A stretch of 64,000 nucleotides of DNA, from assembly GCF_022524345.1 (NCBI RefSeq), contig NZ_JAKWJU010000002.1, positions 124,001-188,000 on the forward strand. Reading direction: 5' to 3'. Each line of letters starts with the position of its first letter. Positions within the stretch are counted from its first letter, which is position 1. Origin of the DNA: Streptomyces marispadix (lineage in GTDB: Bacteria; Actinomycetota; Actinomycetes; Streptomycetales; Streptomycetaceae). The notes beneath the pieces were generated by a model. The model did no database searches and was not told the DNA's origin. It saw only the letters and a program-made list of their open reading frames with translations. Below are positions 46,475-55,056 of this stretch, one piece after another. Made by a program: the position numbers and the translations under genes.

Positions 46475-48145
46475 ATGGACACGACCCTTCGAGGTGTCGG
46501 CGTAAGCCACGGCGTAGCGGTCGGCGAGGTCCGGCACATGGGAACGGCCGTCGTCGAACCGCCCGCGGGCCAGATCCCGGAGACCGAGGCGCCCAGGGAG
46601 CAGCAGCGGGCGCGGCGTTCCGTCGAGGACGTGGCCAACGACCTGATGGCGCGGGGCAATCTCGCGGGCGGTGAGGCGCAGGCCGTGCTGGAGGCGCAGG
46701 CCATGATGGCTCAGGACCCCGAGCTGCTGGCCGACGTCGAGCGGCGGATCGCGGTCGGCAGCACGGCGGCGAGGGCCGTCTACGACGCGTTCGCCGCCTA
46801 CCGTGCGCTGCTCGCCGGCGCCGGAGACTATCTCGCGGGGCGGGTCGCGGACCTGGACGATGTGCGGAACCGCATCGTCGCGCGGCTGATGGGCGTGCCC
46901 ATGCCGGGGGTGCCGGACAGCGACCGGCCGTTCGTGCTCATCGCACGCGATCTCGCGCCCGCGGACACGGCGCTGCTGGACCCCGCGCTCGTGCTCGGCT
47001 TCGTGACGGAGGAGGGCGGTCCGACCAGTCACAGCGCCATTCTGGCCCGTGCGTTGGGGGTGCCCGCGGTGGTGGCGCTGGCCGGTGCCTGCGACGTGGC
47101 GGAGGGCACGGTGGTCGCGGTCGACGGCAGCACAGGCACCGTAGGGATCTCGCCCACCGAGGACGAGCAGGCCGCTCTGGTACGTGAGGCACAGGATCGC
47201 AAGGCCGCGCTGGACGCGGCGAAGGGCCCGGGGGCGACGTCCGACGGTCACAAGGTGCCGCTGCTCGCGAACGTCGGCGGGCCTTCCGATGTGAGTGCCG
47301 CGCTGGAGGCGGGCGCTGAAGGCGTGGGTCTGTTCCGCACGGAGTTCCTCTTTCTCGACGACAGCACGAAGGTGCCCTCGGAGGAGAAGCAAGTCGCGGC
47401 CTACCGGCAGGTGCTGGAGGCGTTCCCCGAGGGGCGTGTGGTCGTCCGGGTGCTGGACGCCGGGGCCGACAAGCCGCTCGACTTCCTCACCCCCGGCGAC
47501 GAGCCCAATCCGGCGCTGGGTGTGCGTGGTCTGCGTACTCTCCTCGACCACCCCGAGGTGCTTCAGGGTCAGCTCACGGCGCTGGCCAAGGCGGCGGACG
47601 GGCTGCCGGTCTATCTGGAGGTCATGGCGCCGATGGTCGCGGACCGGGCCGACGCCAGGGCCTTCGCCGACGCCTGCCGGGCGGCCGGGCTGGAGGCGAA
47701 GTGCGGCGCGATGGTGGAGGTGCCGTCCGCCGCGCTGCGGGCCAGGTCGGTGCTTCAGGAGGTGGAGTTCCTCTCGCTGGGGACGAACGATCTCGCCCAG
47801 TACACCTTCGCCGCGGACCGTCAGGTGGGCGCCGTCTCACGCTTGCAGGACCCCTGGCAGCCGGCGTTGCTGGACCTGGTGGCGCTGGCGGCGGAGGCGG
47901 CGTCGGCCGAGGGCAAGAGCTGCGGGGTCTGCGGCGAGGCCGCGGCCGATCCGCTCCTCGCCTGTGTGCTGACGGGGCTGGGGGTGACCAGCCTGTCGAT
48001 GGGTGCCGCGTCCATTCCGTACGTACGGGCGACGCTGGCGAAGCACACGCTGGCGCAGTGCGAGCGGGCGGCTTCGGCGGCCCGGGCGGCGGACAGCGCT
48101 CACGATGCGCATGTCGCCGCTCAAGCCGTGCTCTCCGGGGAGTGA
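46475..48145 (+). CDS. ptsI: PTS enzyme I (phosphoenolpyruvate-protein phosphotransferase)
   Basis: Enzyme I takes phosphate from phosphoenolpyruvate and gives it to HPr. The 556-residue protein has the phospho-histidine motif GGPTSHSAILARAL (His about 185), the substrate-binding GVGLFRTEFLF, and the PEP-binding C-terminal TIM-barrel with SLGTNDLAQYTFAADR and the catalytic cysteine in SCGVCGEAAADP. The start is read as ATG at 46475, 9 bases after ggag; another ATG lies at 46466 directly against it. It follows crr as an operon, matching the general PTS arrangement of Streptomyces. All motifs are intact. Confidence 0.97.
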   Translation: MDTTLRGVGVSHGVAVGEVRHMGTAVVEPPAGQIPETEAPREQQRARRSVEDVANDLMARGNLAGGEAQAVLEAQAMMAQDPELLADVERRIAVGSTAARAVYDAFAAYRALLAGAGDYLAGRVADLDDVRNRIVARLMGVPMPGVPDSDRPFVLIARDLAPADTALLDPALVLGFVTEEGGPTSHSAILARALGVPAVVALAGACDVAEGTVVAVDGSTGTVGISPTEDEQAALVREAQDRKAALDAAKGPGATSDGHKVPLLANVGGPSDVSAALEAGAEGVGLFRTEFLFLDDSTKVPSEEKQVAAYRQVLEAFPEGRVVVRVLDAGADKPLDFLTPGDEPNPALGVRGLRTLLDHPEVLQGQLTALAKAADGLPVYLEVMAPMVADRADARAFADACRAAGLEAKCGAMVEVPSAALRARSVLQEVEFLSLGTNDLAQYTFAADRQVGAVSRLQDPWQPALLDLVALAAEAASAEGKSCGVCGEAAADPLLACVLTGLGVTSLSMGAASIPYVRATLAKHTLAQCERAASAARAADSAHDAHVAAQAVLSGE

Positions 48146-48244
48146 GCGGGGCCGCGGGGCCGGCGCCCCGGCGGGCGGAAGCAGCGCTGAACGCGTGGCC
48201 GCCGGGGCGGAGTCGACGCTGCGGGACGTGGGTCGGCGATCGGG

Positions 48245-49231
48245 TCAGCAATGGAGCGCACCTCCCGGGTGCGGGAGGTCGAGGCCGGGTGCGTGCTCCA
48301 CTCCCGGGTCGGGTGCGATCGGCTCCCGGGTGACCGGGTCGGTGCAGTAGGCGGCGAAGACCTCGGCCGCGCTCAGCGGACGCAGCCAGCTTCTGACGGG
48401 GTCGAGCCGCCAGCCCCGTACGACGTCCTTCGGCAGGTCCCCGGGCCGGTCCGGCCCGCCGCTCCCGTCACCGCCCTCGCCATCGCCGGGGTCATCGCCC
48501 GCGACGCCGTCGCCGTCCGCCCCGCCCGCTTCCGTACGGAGCACCAGGCCGCCGGGGCTGACCGTGGCGAAGCCCGCGGCGAGGGCGGTGGTCAGCGCCA
48601 GCGCCGCCGTCTCATGGGCGTGGATGTCCCCGCCGGTCGTGCGGCGCACATCGAGCGCGGTCACCAGCGGCGATCCCGGTACGGCGACGCTGACGACCAG
48701 ATGGTGCGCCCCGGGGCCGACCGCGTCGAGGACCGTGCTCAACGCCCTTGCGGCGCGGTCGAAGGCGGCCTTCCCCACGTCCTCGCCGCAGCGCGCACAC
48801 GTGCCGGCCCGCGCGAGGATCTCCGCTCCCGTGTGCCAGGTGACGCGGCAGGCGTGGGCCTCACGCAACTGCGGCAGCAGCCGCGCCACGCTCTGGCCGC
48901 TGTAGACGACCGTGGTGCCCGACGCGGCGACCTCCGCCACGTAGCGGCCCCGGCTGGCCGTCGTGTCGGGGTCGAGGCGCCGCTCCTGGCAGTACAGCTC
49001 GTAGTCCACGGGGTCGAACAGGGCCACGCGCGCATGGACGTCGTCGGCTCTCAGCGCGCGCAGCAGACCTTCCAACTGGCGCAGATAGCTTCGGTGATCG
49101 TCGAAGCCGAACGATCCGTAACCCCTCATGCGGGCGAAGTGCGTCTCGTCGGCCAGGACCGGGACGATGCTCGGTGCCTCCCGGCGCAGGGTGCGGCGGC
49201 TGCTGCGCTTACGGCTTCTGCTGTGTGCCAT
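48245..49231 (-). CDS. Conserved protein of unknown function
   Basis: A 328-residue protein with no recognised family. The N-terminus is very basic (SRSRKRSSRRTLRR). A mixed alpha/beta pattern follows (THFARMRGYGSFGFDDHRSY, DVHARVALFDPVDYELYC, GTTVVYSGQSVARLLPQLRE) and a single CARCG pair near residue 153 that could bind metal together with other residues. A Gly/Asp-rich loop (about 245-270) interrupts the protein before a C-terminal helical part. No signal peptide is present. It lies convergent to ptsI. The ATG at 49231 has aggggag 5 bases upstream. Confidence 0.7.
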   Translation of the reverse strand: MAHSRSRKRSSRRTLRREAPSIVPVLADETHFARMRGYGSFGFDDHRSYLRQLEGLLRALRADDVHARVALFDPVDYELYCQERRLDPDTTASRGRYVAEVAASGTTVVYSGQSVARLLPQLREAHACRVTWHTGAEILARAGTCARCGEDVGKAAFDRAARALSTVLDAVGPGAHHLVVSVAVPGSPLVTALDVRRTTGGDIHAHETAALALTTALAAGFATVSPGGLVLRTEAGGADGDGVAGDDPGDGEGGDGSGGPDRPGDLPKDVVRGWRLDPVRSWLRPLSAAEVFAAYCTDPVTREPIAPDPGVEHAPGLDLPHPGGALHC

Positions 49232-49314
49232 GGACTCCCCCTCGTCCCGTACGGATCACTTGCTCACTCACCGTAGTCGGGGGGTCTGACAACGGCCGCC
49301 GCGTCCGCCGGGGA

Positions 49315-51369
49315 TCAGCCGTCGCGGCCGTCGCCCTCCCCGCGTTCGCGGGCCAACCGCTCGTAGAAGCGCAGCAGTTCGACGTCGTCGACGGAGCCGG
49401 GGTTGACCGCCTTCTCCAGTCGCGTCCCCTGGAGCAGGCGCTTGACGGGGACTTCGAGGCGCTTGCCGGTGAGGGTGTGGGGCACTCCCGCGATCTCGAT
49501 GATCTCGTCGGGGACATGGCGTGGTGAGAGGCCCTCGCGGATGGTGCGCTTGACGCGGTCGCGCAGCGCGTCGTCGAGGACCGCTCCCGGGGCGAGGTGG
49601 ACGAACAGCGGCATCCAGTAGCCGCCGTCGGGCTGTTCGACGCCGATGACGAGGGATTCGCGGATCTCCGGCAGCCGCTCGACGGCCTCGTAGATGTCGG
49701 CCGATCCCATGCGTACGCCCTGGCGGTTGAGCGTGGAGTCCGAACGGCCGTGGATGATCACGGTGTTGCGGTCGGTGACGGTGATCCAGTCGCCGTGGCG
49801 CCAGACTCCGGGGAACATCTCGAAGTAGCTCTCGCGGTAGCGCGATCCGTCCGGGTCGTTCCAGAAGCGTACGGGCATGGACGGCAGGGGCCGGGTGACG
49901 ACGAGTTCGCCGACCTCGCCGGTGAGGGGCTTGCCGTGCGGGTCCCAGGAGTGCAGGTCCGTGGCGAGGGACGGCGCCTGGAGTTCACCGGTGTGCACCG
50001 GAAGCGTCGGCACGGCGCCCGCGAAGCAACTGCACACGTCCGTACCGCCGCTGACGGATGCGATCCACATGTCGTCGGAGATCTCGCCGTGGATCCAGCG
50101 GAAGCCGTCGGGCGGCAGCGGAGAGCCGGTCGTGGCAACGCACTTGACGCGGGAGAGGTCCAGGTCGCGGCCCGGATGGATGCCCGCCTTGCGACAGGCC
50201 ATGATGTACGCCGCCGAGGTGCCGAAGAAGGTGGTGCCGGTGCGTGCGGCGACGTCCCACTGGGCGTTCATGTCGGGGTAGCCGGCGCTGCCGTCGTAGG
50301 TGACGACCGTGCAGCCCGTGAGCAGGCCGGAGACGAGGAAGTTCCACATCATCCAGCCGGTGGAGGTGTACCAGAAGAAGCGGTCGTCCGGGCCCGTGTC
50401 GTTGTGCAGGCCCAACTGCTTGAGGTGTTCCAGCAGGATGCCGCCCTGTGACTGGACGATGGCCTTGGGCAGCCCGGTGGTGCCGGAGGAGTACAGCACC
50501 CACAGCGGGTGCGCGAAGGGCACCTGCTCGAAGACGGGGCGGGCGTCCTCGGAATCGTCGGGCGCGGCGGTGAGGGCCTGCCATTCGAGCATGCCTTCGG
50601 GCGCGGCGGTGCCGAGCAGCGGAACGTGAACCACCGCGCGCAGGCTGGGCAGTTCGCGTCGGAGTTCGGCGACGGTCTCGCGGCGGTCGTGCTCCTTGCC
50701 TCCGTAGCGGTATCCGTCGACGGCGAACAGGACGGAGGGCTCGACCTGCTGGAAGCGGTCGAGGACGCTGCGGGCACCGAAGTCGGGCGCGCAGGACGTC
50801 CAAACGGCGCCGACGGCGGCGGTCGCGAGAAGGGCGACGACCGCCTCGGGGACGTTGGGCAGATATCCGCTGACGCGGTCGCCGGGCCGCACGCCGAGGC
50901 GGCGCAGTTCGGCGGAGAGGGAGCCGACCTGGCGGCGGAGTTCGGCCCAGGTGACGGGGCGGGGCTCGTGCTCCTCGTCCACGTGCAGCAGGGCCGGGTC
51001 GTCCGCGCGCTGCGGGTCCTCCGCTGTACGAAGCGCGTGCTCGGCGTAGTTGAGGGTCGCGCCCGGGAACCATTCGGCGCCGGGCATCGAGGAGTCGGCG
51101 AGCACGGACTCGTACGGGGTGGAGAAACGCACGTCGAACCACTCTGTGATCGCCTGCCAGAACGCGGGCAGTTCCGCCACGGACCAGCGGTGCAGCGCAG
51201 CGTAGCTCGCCTCCGGGTCGCCCGGAACGGCGGCGGGCGCCCCGTGGTGCTGTGCCGCCCACGACTGGAAGCGGGTGATCCGGGCGCCGGCGACGCGGTC
51301 GGGGTCCGGCCGCCAGAGAGGTTCCGGCGCGGAGGACTGCGACTGCGGCGTGCTGTGCGCTGTGGTCAT
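49315..51369 (-). CDS. aacS: Acetoacetyl-CoA synthetase
   Basis: AMP-forming ligase of 684 residues that activates acetoacetate to acetoacetyl-CoA. The ACS superfamily motifs are YSSGTTGLPKAIVQS (about 288), TGSPLPPDGF, DWITVTDRNT and, near the end, the adenylation lysine in LTGKRLEVPVKRLLQG (about 631). Length and the N-terminal WQAITEWFDVRF and GAEWFPGATLNYAEH match acetoacetate--CoA ligases rather than acetyl-CoA synthetase. It allows ketone-body carbon or polyhydroxybutyrate products to re-enter metabolism. The ATG at 51369 has ggag about 12 bases upstream, so the start is moderately secure. Confidence 0.93.
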   Translation of the reverse strand: MTTAHSTPQSQSSAPEPLWRPDPDRVAGARITRFQSWAAQHHGAPAAVPGDPEASYAALHRWSVAELPAFWQAITEWFDVRFSTPYESVLADSSMPGAEWFPGATLNYAEHALRTAEDPQRADDPALLHVDEEHEPRPVTWAELRRQVGSLSAELRRLGVRPGDRVSGYLPNVPEAVVALLATAAVGAVWTSCAPDFGARSVLDRFQQVEPSVLFAVDGYRYGGKEHDRRETVAELRRELPSLRAVVHVPLLGTAAPEGMLEWQALTAAPDDSEDARPVFEQVPFAHPLWVLYSSGTTGLPKAIVQSQGGILLEHLKQLGLHNDTGPDDRFFWYTSTGWMMWNFLVSGLLTGCTVVTYDGSAGYPDMNAQWDVAARTGTTFFGTSAAYIMACRKAGIHPGRDLDLSRVKCVATTGSPLPPDGFRWIHGEISDDMWIASVSGGTDVCSCFAGAVPTLPVHTGELQAPSLATDLHSWDPHGKPLTGEVGELVVTRPLPSMPVRFWNDPDGSRYRESYFEMFPGVWRHGDWITVTDRNTVIIHGRSDSTLNRQGVRMGSADIYEAVERLPEIRESLVIGVEQPDGGYWMPLFVHLAPGAVLDDALRDRVKRTIREGLSPRHVPDEIIEIAGVPHTLTGKRLEVPVKRLLQGTRLEKAVNPGSVDDVELLRFYERLARERGEGDGRDG

Positions 51370-51665
51370 GGCGGGGCGGCTCCGGGTCCGGGCGGGCTGG
51401 CGGCATGCCTTGCGGGCGTACAGGGGACGTTCAGGACGATGCCATGTGATCAACACTCACGCCAGGGCGCACACCACATGCCTGCCACCCGGCGAATGTG
51501 GGCGGGGCACCCTACGGCGGCCGGAGGCACGGTTGCGCGCACCACTGACGTCGAACGGACGCATATGAAGGCGCAGAGGGCGCAGGGCACCGGCGGATGG
51601 TCGCCGGATGAACTCCGGTTGAACGCCGCTGACTTCGGCCGCCGCCCGCTGGCACGCTGAAGGGC

Positions 51666-54080
51666 ATGGACGGGCGGGGCCTGGTGGGGACGGTGAGGGC
51701 AGCGGGCGCGGCGTGGTGGACGAGGGCGGGACGGCCGGTTCCCGGGCGGCGGGAACCGGAGCCCGCGGGGCGGGGACGTGCCCCGTGGAGGCGCAGACGC
51801 CCGGCGGCGGGCAGGACGGGGGCGAAGGGACCGGAGCGCGCACGGGTCCCAGGGCCCGCGCGCGGTGCGCTGGCGGGTCCGGGCGGCGGCGTGGTCCGCT
51901 TCGAACGGTCGTCGCTCACGGTGCGTGTCGCGGTGGGCGGTGCCCTCTTCCTCGGCTGGGACGGCGCGGAGCCCACTCCGTCGCGGGCGCTTCCCGGGAA
52001 GGCCCCCGAGGCGGACACCCGTGCGGTGCTCGAACCCGACAAGGACGGCGGCTGGCGGGTCGTCTCCGAACGGCTGCTGGTGGTCGTCTCCCGGCACGGC
52101 GCCGTGGAGGTACGCACACCGGGCGGCGAACTGCTGCGCCGGGATCTGCCGCCGCGCTGGTGGGAGACCGACGCGGGGCGACGGGCGTACGCGGAGCGGG
52201 ACTTGGACGCGGACCTGGACGGGGAGTCGGACGGGGGCTTGGGCGGGGACTTGGGCGGGGAAGGGGACTCCGGCGAGGGGGCGCCCACCGCTGGTTCCGC
52301 GCCTGGTCCGGGCTCCGGTTCCGCGGCGGCGGCCCAGTTCGCGTCCGCGGCAGCGTCGGCGTCTGCGGCAGCGGCCCCGTCGCAGTCCCCCGGTGACGGC
52401 CGCTGGATGCAGCGCTCCCAAGTGGCCGCCGACGCACGCTTCTTCGGGCTCGGCGGCCGTACGTGCGGGCCACGGCTGCCCGACGGTTCGTACCCGCTGC
52501 ACCCGGGCGGCAGCGTCTCCGCGACGGACGCGCCCCGCGATCCTCAGGCGCCGCGGATCACGATGCCCGTACAGCTCGTCGTGGCGGACGCGGGAACGCA
52601 TCTGGTGTTCCACGACAACGCCGGTGAGGGCCGGATGACGATTCGCGAGGGCCAGGAGGGCAGGGGCTCGGGGCACGACCGCACGGGATCGAGTGAGATC
52701 CGCATGGCCGGCGGCCCGTTGCGCTACTGGGTGATCACGGGTCCGCCCGCCCGCGTACTGCACGGCTGGTCACGGCTCACGGGCGCTCCCTCGCTGCCTC
52801 CGGGCTGGGCGCTGGGCTATCAGCACGCGGTGCCCGCCGCCGAAGGAGCCCAGCGTTTACGGGGACTGGCCGACGGATACCGCGAGCACGAACTGCCTCT
52901 GCGCGCCCTGCACTTGGACGCGGACGCCGGTCACGCCGGGCGCCGGGTGCTCAGGGGACACCGGCACCGTCCCGCCGATCTGCCGCGTCTGGCGGCGGAG
53001 TTGAGCGCACAGGGCGTTCGGCTGGTGTCGTCCGGCGACGCGAGCCCGCGCGTCGCAGCGGATACGGCACAGACGCCGGGCGCGACCGGGACGACGAGCG
53101 CGACGGCCGCGACCGGCACAACAGGCTCGACGGGCTCGACCACAGCAGCGGAGACGGCCCGCACGGACGCGCGGCCTGCCGCACCGACATGGCCCGACCC
53201 CCGGCCCGACTCCCCTCATTCCGAGGGCGAGTTCGCCCTCGTGGGCTCCGGATGGGCGGGCATGCAGCGCGAAGGCGGCACATGGGGCGGCGAGTTGGCG
53301 ACGGGCTGGGACGGGCTGCGTGCGTCGCTGTCACTGGTCGTAGGGCTGGGGCTGTGCGGTGTGCCGTACTCCGGGCCGGGGATCGGCGGTTCGACGGCCG
53401 CGGCCTCGCCCGAGCTGTATCTGCGCTGGTTCCAACTGGCCGCGTACTTCCCGCTGTTCCACGCTCACTGCGCCAAGGGCGCCGGATTGCGCGAGCCTTG
53501 GGCCTTCGGCGGCGAGGTGCTCAAGGGCTGTGCGGACGCGATGGCCGAACGCGAGCGGCTGCGCCCGTACTTCACCACGCTCGCCCACCTCGCGCACCGC
53601 ACGGGGGCTCCTTATGTGAGGCCCCTGTGGTGGCAGCATCCGCGCGAGCGTTCGCTGCGCGAGTGCGGCGACGCGTTCCTGCTGGGAGACGCGCTGCTGG
53701 TCGCGCCCGTGCTGGAGGAGGGCTCCCGCAGGCGGCCTGTGCGGCTGCCCTACGGCCGCTGGTACGAGACGTCGACCGGCTCTGTGCACGACGGCCCCGG
53801 TGAAGTCCTCCTCGACGCACCGCTGTCGCGGATTCCGGTGCTCGCACGTGCCGGTGCCGCGGTGCCGGTGCGGGGCGCGGACGGTACGACGGAACTGGAC
53901 GTGTGGCCCCCCGCACCGGGCCGCACCGGCAAGGGACTCGTCATCCGGGACACCGGCCACGGCCCTCGGCGGCACCCGGCTGCCGCCGAGCGCTTCACGG
54001 TGCTGCGGCGCGAGGGCACCACGGAGGTGGCTCGTGAAGACGGTGGCCCCGTGGGCTACCGGGTACGCCTGCGCGGCTGA
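51666..54080 (+). CDS. GH31-family-like protein lacking catalytic motifs
   Basis: An 804-residue protein related to Streptomyces glycoside hydrolase family 31 proteins. The N-terminal beta domain (about 75-390) is recognisable (GGGVVRFERSSLTVRV, AADARFFGLGG, MPVQLVVADAGTHLVFHDN). In the barrel, the usual LDIDHYDGH reads LDADAGHAG, and the roughly 100-residue segment that normally contains W-x-D-M-N-E is replaced by a Thr/Ala/Gly stretch (about 460-520). The acid/base region reads FALVGSGWAGMQREGGTWGG, ending in Glu where W-S-G-D is usual. The C-terminal sheet domain is intact (LSRIPVLARAGAAVPVRGAD). A starch or glycan binding role without hydrolysis is possible. It is followed 7 bases later by the VanX-like gene. 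Confidence 0.85.
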   Translation: MDGRGLVGTVRAAGAAWWTRAGRPVPGRREPEPAGRGRAPWRRRRPAAGRTGAKGPERARVPGPARGALAGPGGGVVRFERSSLTVRVAVGGALFLGWDGAEPTPSRALPGKAPEADTRAVLEPDKDGGWRVVSERLLVVVSRHGAVEVRTPGGELLRRDLPPRWWETDAGRRAYAERDLDADLDGESDGGLGGDLGGEGDSGEGAPTAGSAPGPGSGSAAAAQFASAAASASAAAAPSQSPGDGRWMQRSQVAADARFFGLGGRTCGPRLPDGSYPLHPGGSVSATDAPRDPQAPRITMPVQLVVADAGTHLVFHDNAGEGRMTIREGQEGRGSGHDRTGSSEIRMAGGPLRYWVITGPPARVLHGWSRLTGAPSLPPGWALGYQHAVPAAEGAQRLRGLADGYREHELPLRALHLDADAGHAGRRVLRGHRHRPADLPRLAAELSAQGVRLVSSGDASPRVAADTAQTPGATGTTSATAATGTTGSTGSTTAAETARTDARPAAPTWPDPRPDSPHSEGEFALVGSGWAGMQREGGTWGGELATGWDGLRASLSLVVGLGLCGVPYSGPGIGGSTAAASPELYLRWFQLAAYFPLFHAHCAKGAGLREPWAFGGEVLKGCADAMAERERLRPYFTTLAHLAHRTGAPYVRPLWWQHPRERSLRECGDAFLLGDALLVAPVLEEGSRRRPVRLPYGRWYETSTGSVHDGPGEVLLDAPLSRIPVLARAGAAVPVRGADGTTELDVWPPAPGRTGKGLVIRDTGHGPRRHPAAAERFTVLRREGTTEVAREDGGPVGYRVRLRG

Positions 54081-54087
54081 TAGACGA

Positions 54088-54959
54088 ATGCCCATGGCAG
54101 CTTTCAGAGGATCATTCAGCCGTACGGCGCTCACCGCCGCGCTGCTCGCCCTGGCCACTCTCGTCCCTGCGGCGCCGGTCTCGGCGGCGTCCGGCGCCGA
54201 CGCCTCCGTACGGAAGGCCGGTACCTCCATACGGGAGGAGACCCAAGAGCCGTCCGCTCCCCGGGAGTTCGTCGCGCTGCGGGACGTGGCGCCGACCGTC
54301 CTCCAGGAGATGCGCTACCGCACGCGGCACAACTTCGTCGGGGACCGCGTGAACGGCTACCGGCAGGGCATGTGCATCGTCACCCGCGACACCGCGCGGG
54401 CGCTGCGCTCGGCCCAGCGTTCGTTCCTGCGCAGGGGCTACTCCCTGAAGGTGTACGACTGCTACCGGCCGCAGCGGGCAGTCGACCACTTCGTCTCCTG
54501 GGCGAAGGACCTCGACGACGAGCGGATGAAGGACGAGTTCTATCCCCGCGTCGAGAAGGACCGTCTCTTCGAGGACGGCTATATCGCGGAGAAGTCCGGC
54601 CACAGCAGGGGCAGTACGGTCGATCTGACGCTGGTGAAGCTGCCGCTGCGCGGCCGACTCGTCCGTACCGGCCGGGCGAGCCGCTGGTGTCCTGCTTCGC
54701 TCCGAAGGACGTGCGCTTCCCCGACAACTCCATCGACATGGGCACGGGTTACGACTGCTTCGACACGCTCTCGCACACCCTCGACCCCCGCATCCAGGGC
54801 GAGCAGCGGGCGAACCGGATGCTGCTGAAGGACACCATGGAGAAGGCGGGCTTCACCAACCTCCCCGAGGAGTGGTGGCACTACACGCTCACCGAAGAGA
54901 CCTTCCCCGACACCTACTTCGACTTCCCCGTGTGGCGCCGCGCCCTGCACGGGCACTGA
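54088..54959 (+). pseudogene. VanX-type D-Ala-D-Ala dipeptidase, broken by an apparent -1 frameshift
   Basis: A secreted M15D metallopeptidase whose family cleaves D-alanyl-D-alanine. The first frame gives a signal peptide (TALTAALLALATLVPAAPVSA), the mature part (EFVALRDVAPTVLQEMRY, YDCYRPQRAVDHF) and the zinc motif SGHSRGSTVDLT. It then runs into unrelated residues. The frame two bases on continues the family: RPYRPGEPLVSCFAPKDVRF, MGTGYDCFDTLSHT and EEWWHYTL with the catalytic Glu and third zinc ligand. Homologues join these directly. A base is missing between about 54640 and 54680, by mutation or sequence error. If real, the protein lacks one catalytic half. Confidence 0.85.
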
Positions 54960-55056
54960 AGGGCGCGGACGCCGAGCCGACGGCAGGTCCAGGGTCCCGG
55001 CGCAACTGGCCGCGCCGGGGCCGGACTTCACGACGGCCGGTCACGACCGCGGGTCC

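Noticed and set aside
51566..51660. A 31-codon frame just upstream of the GH31-like gene
   Set aside because: It has no clear ribosome site, no recognisable sequence and lies in a divergent promoter region. It is probably chance.
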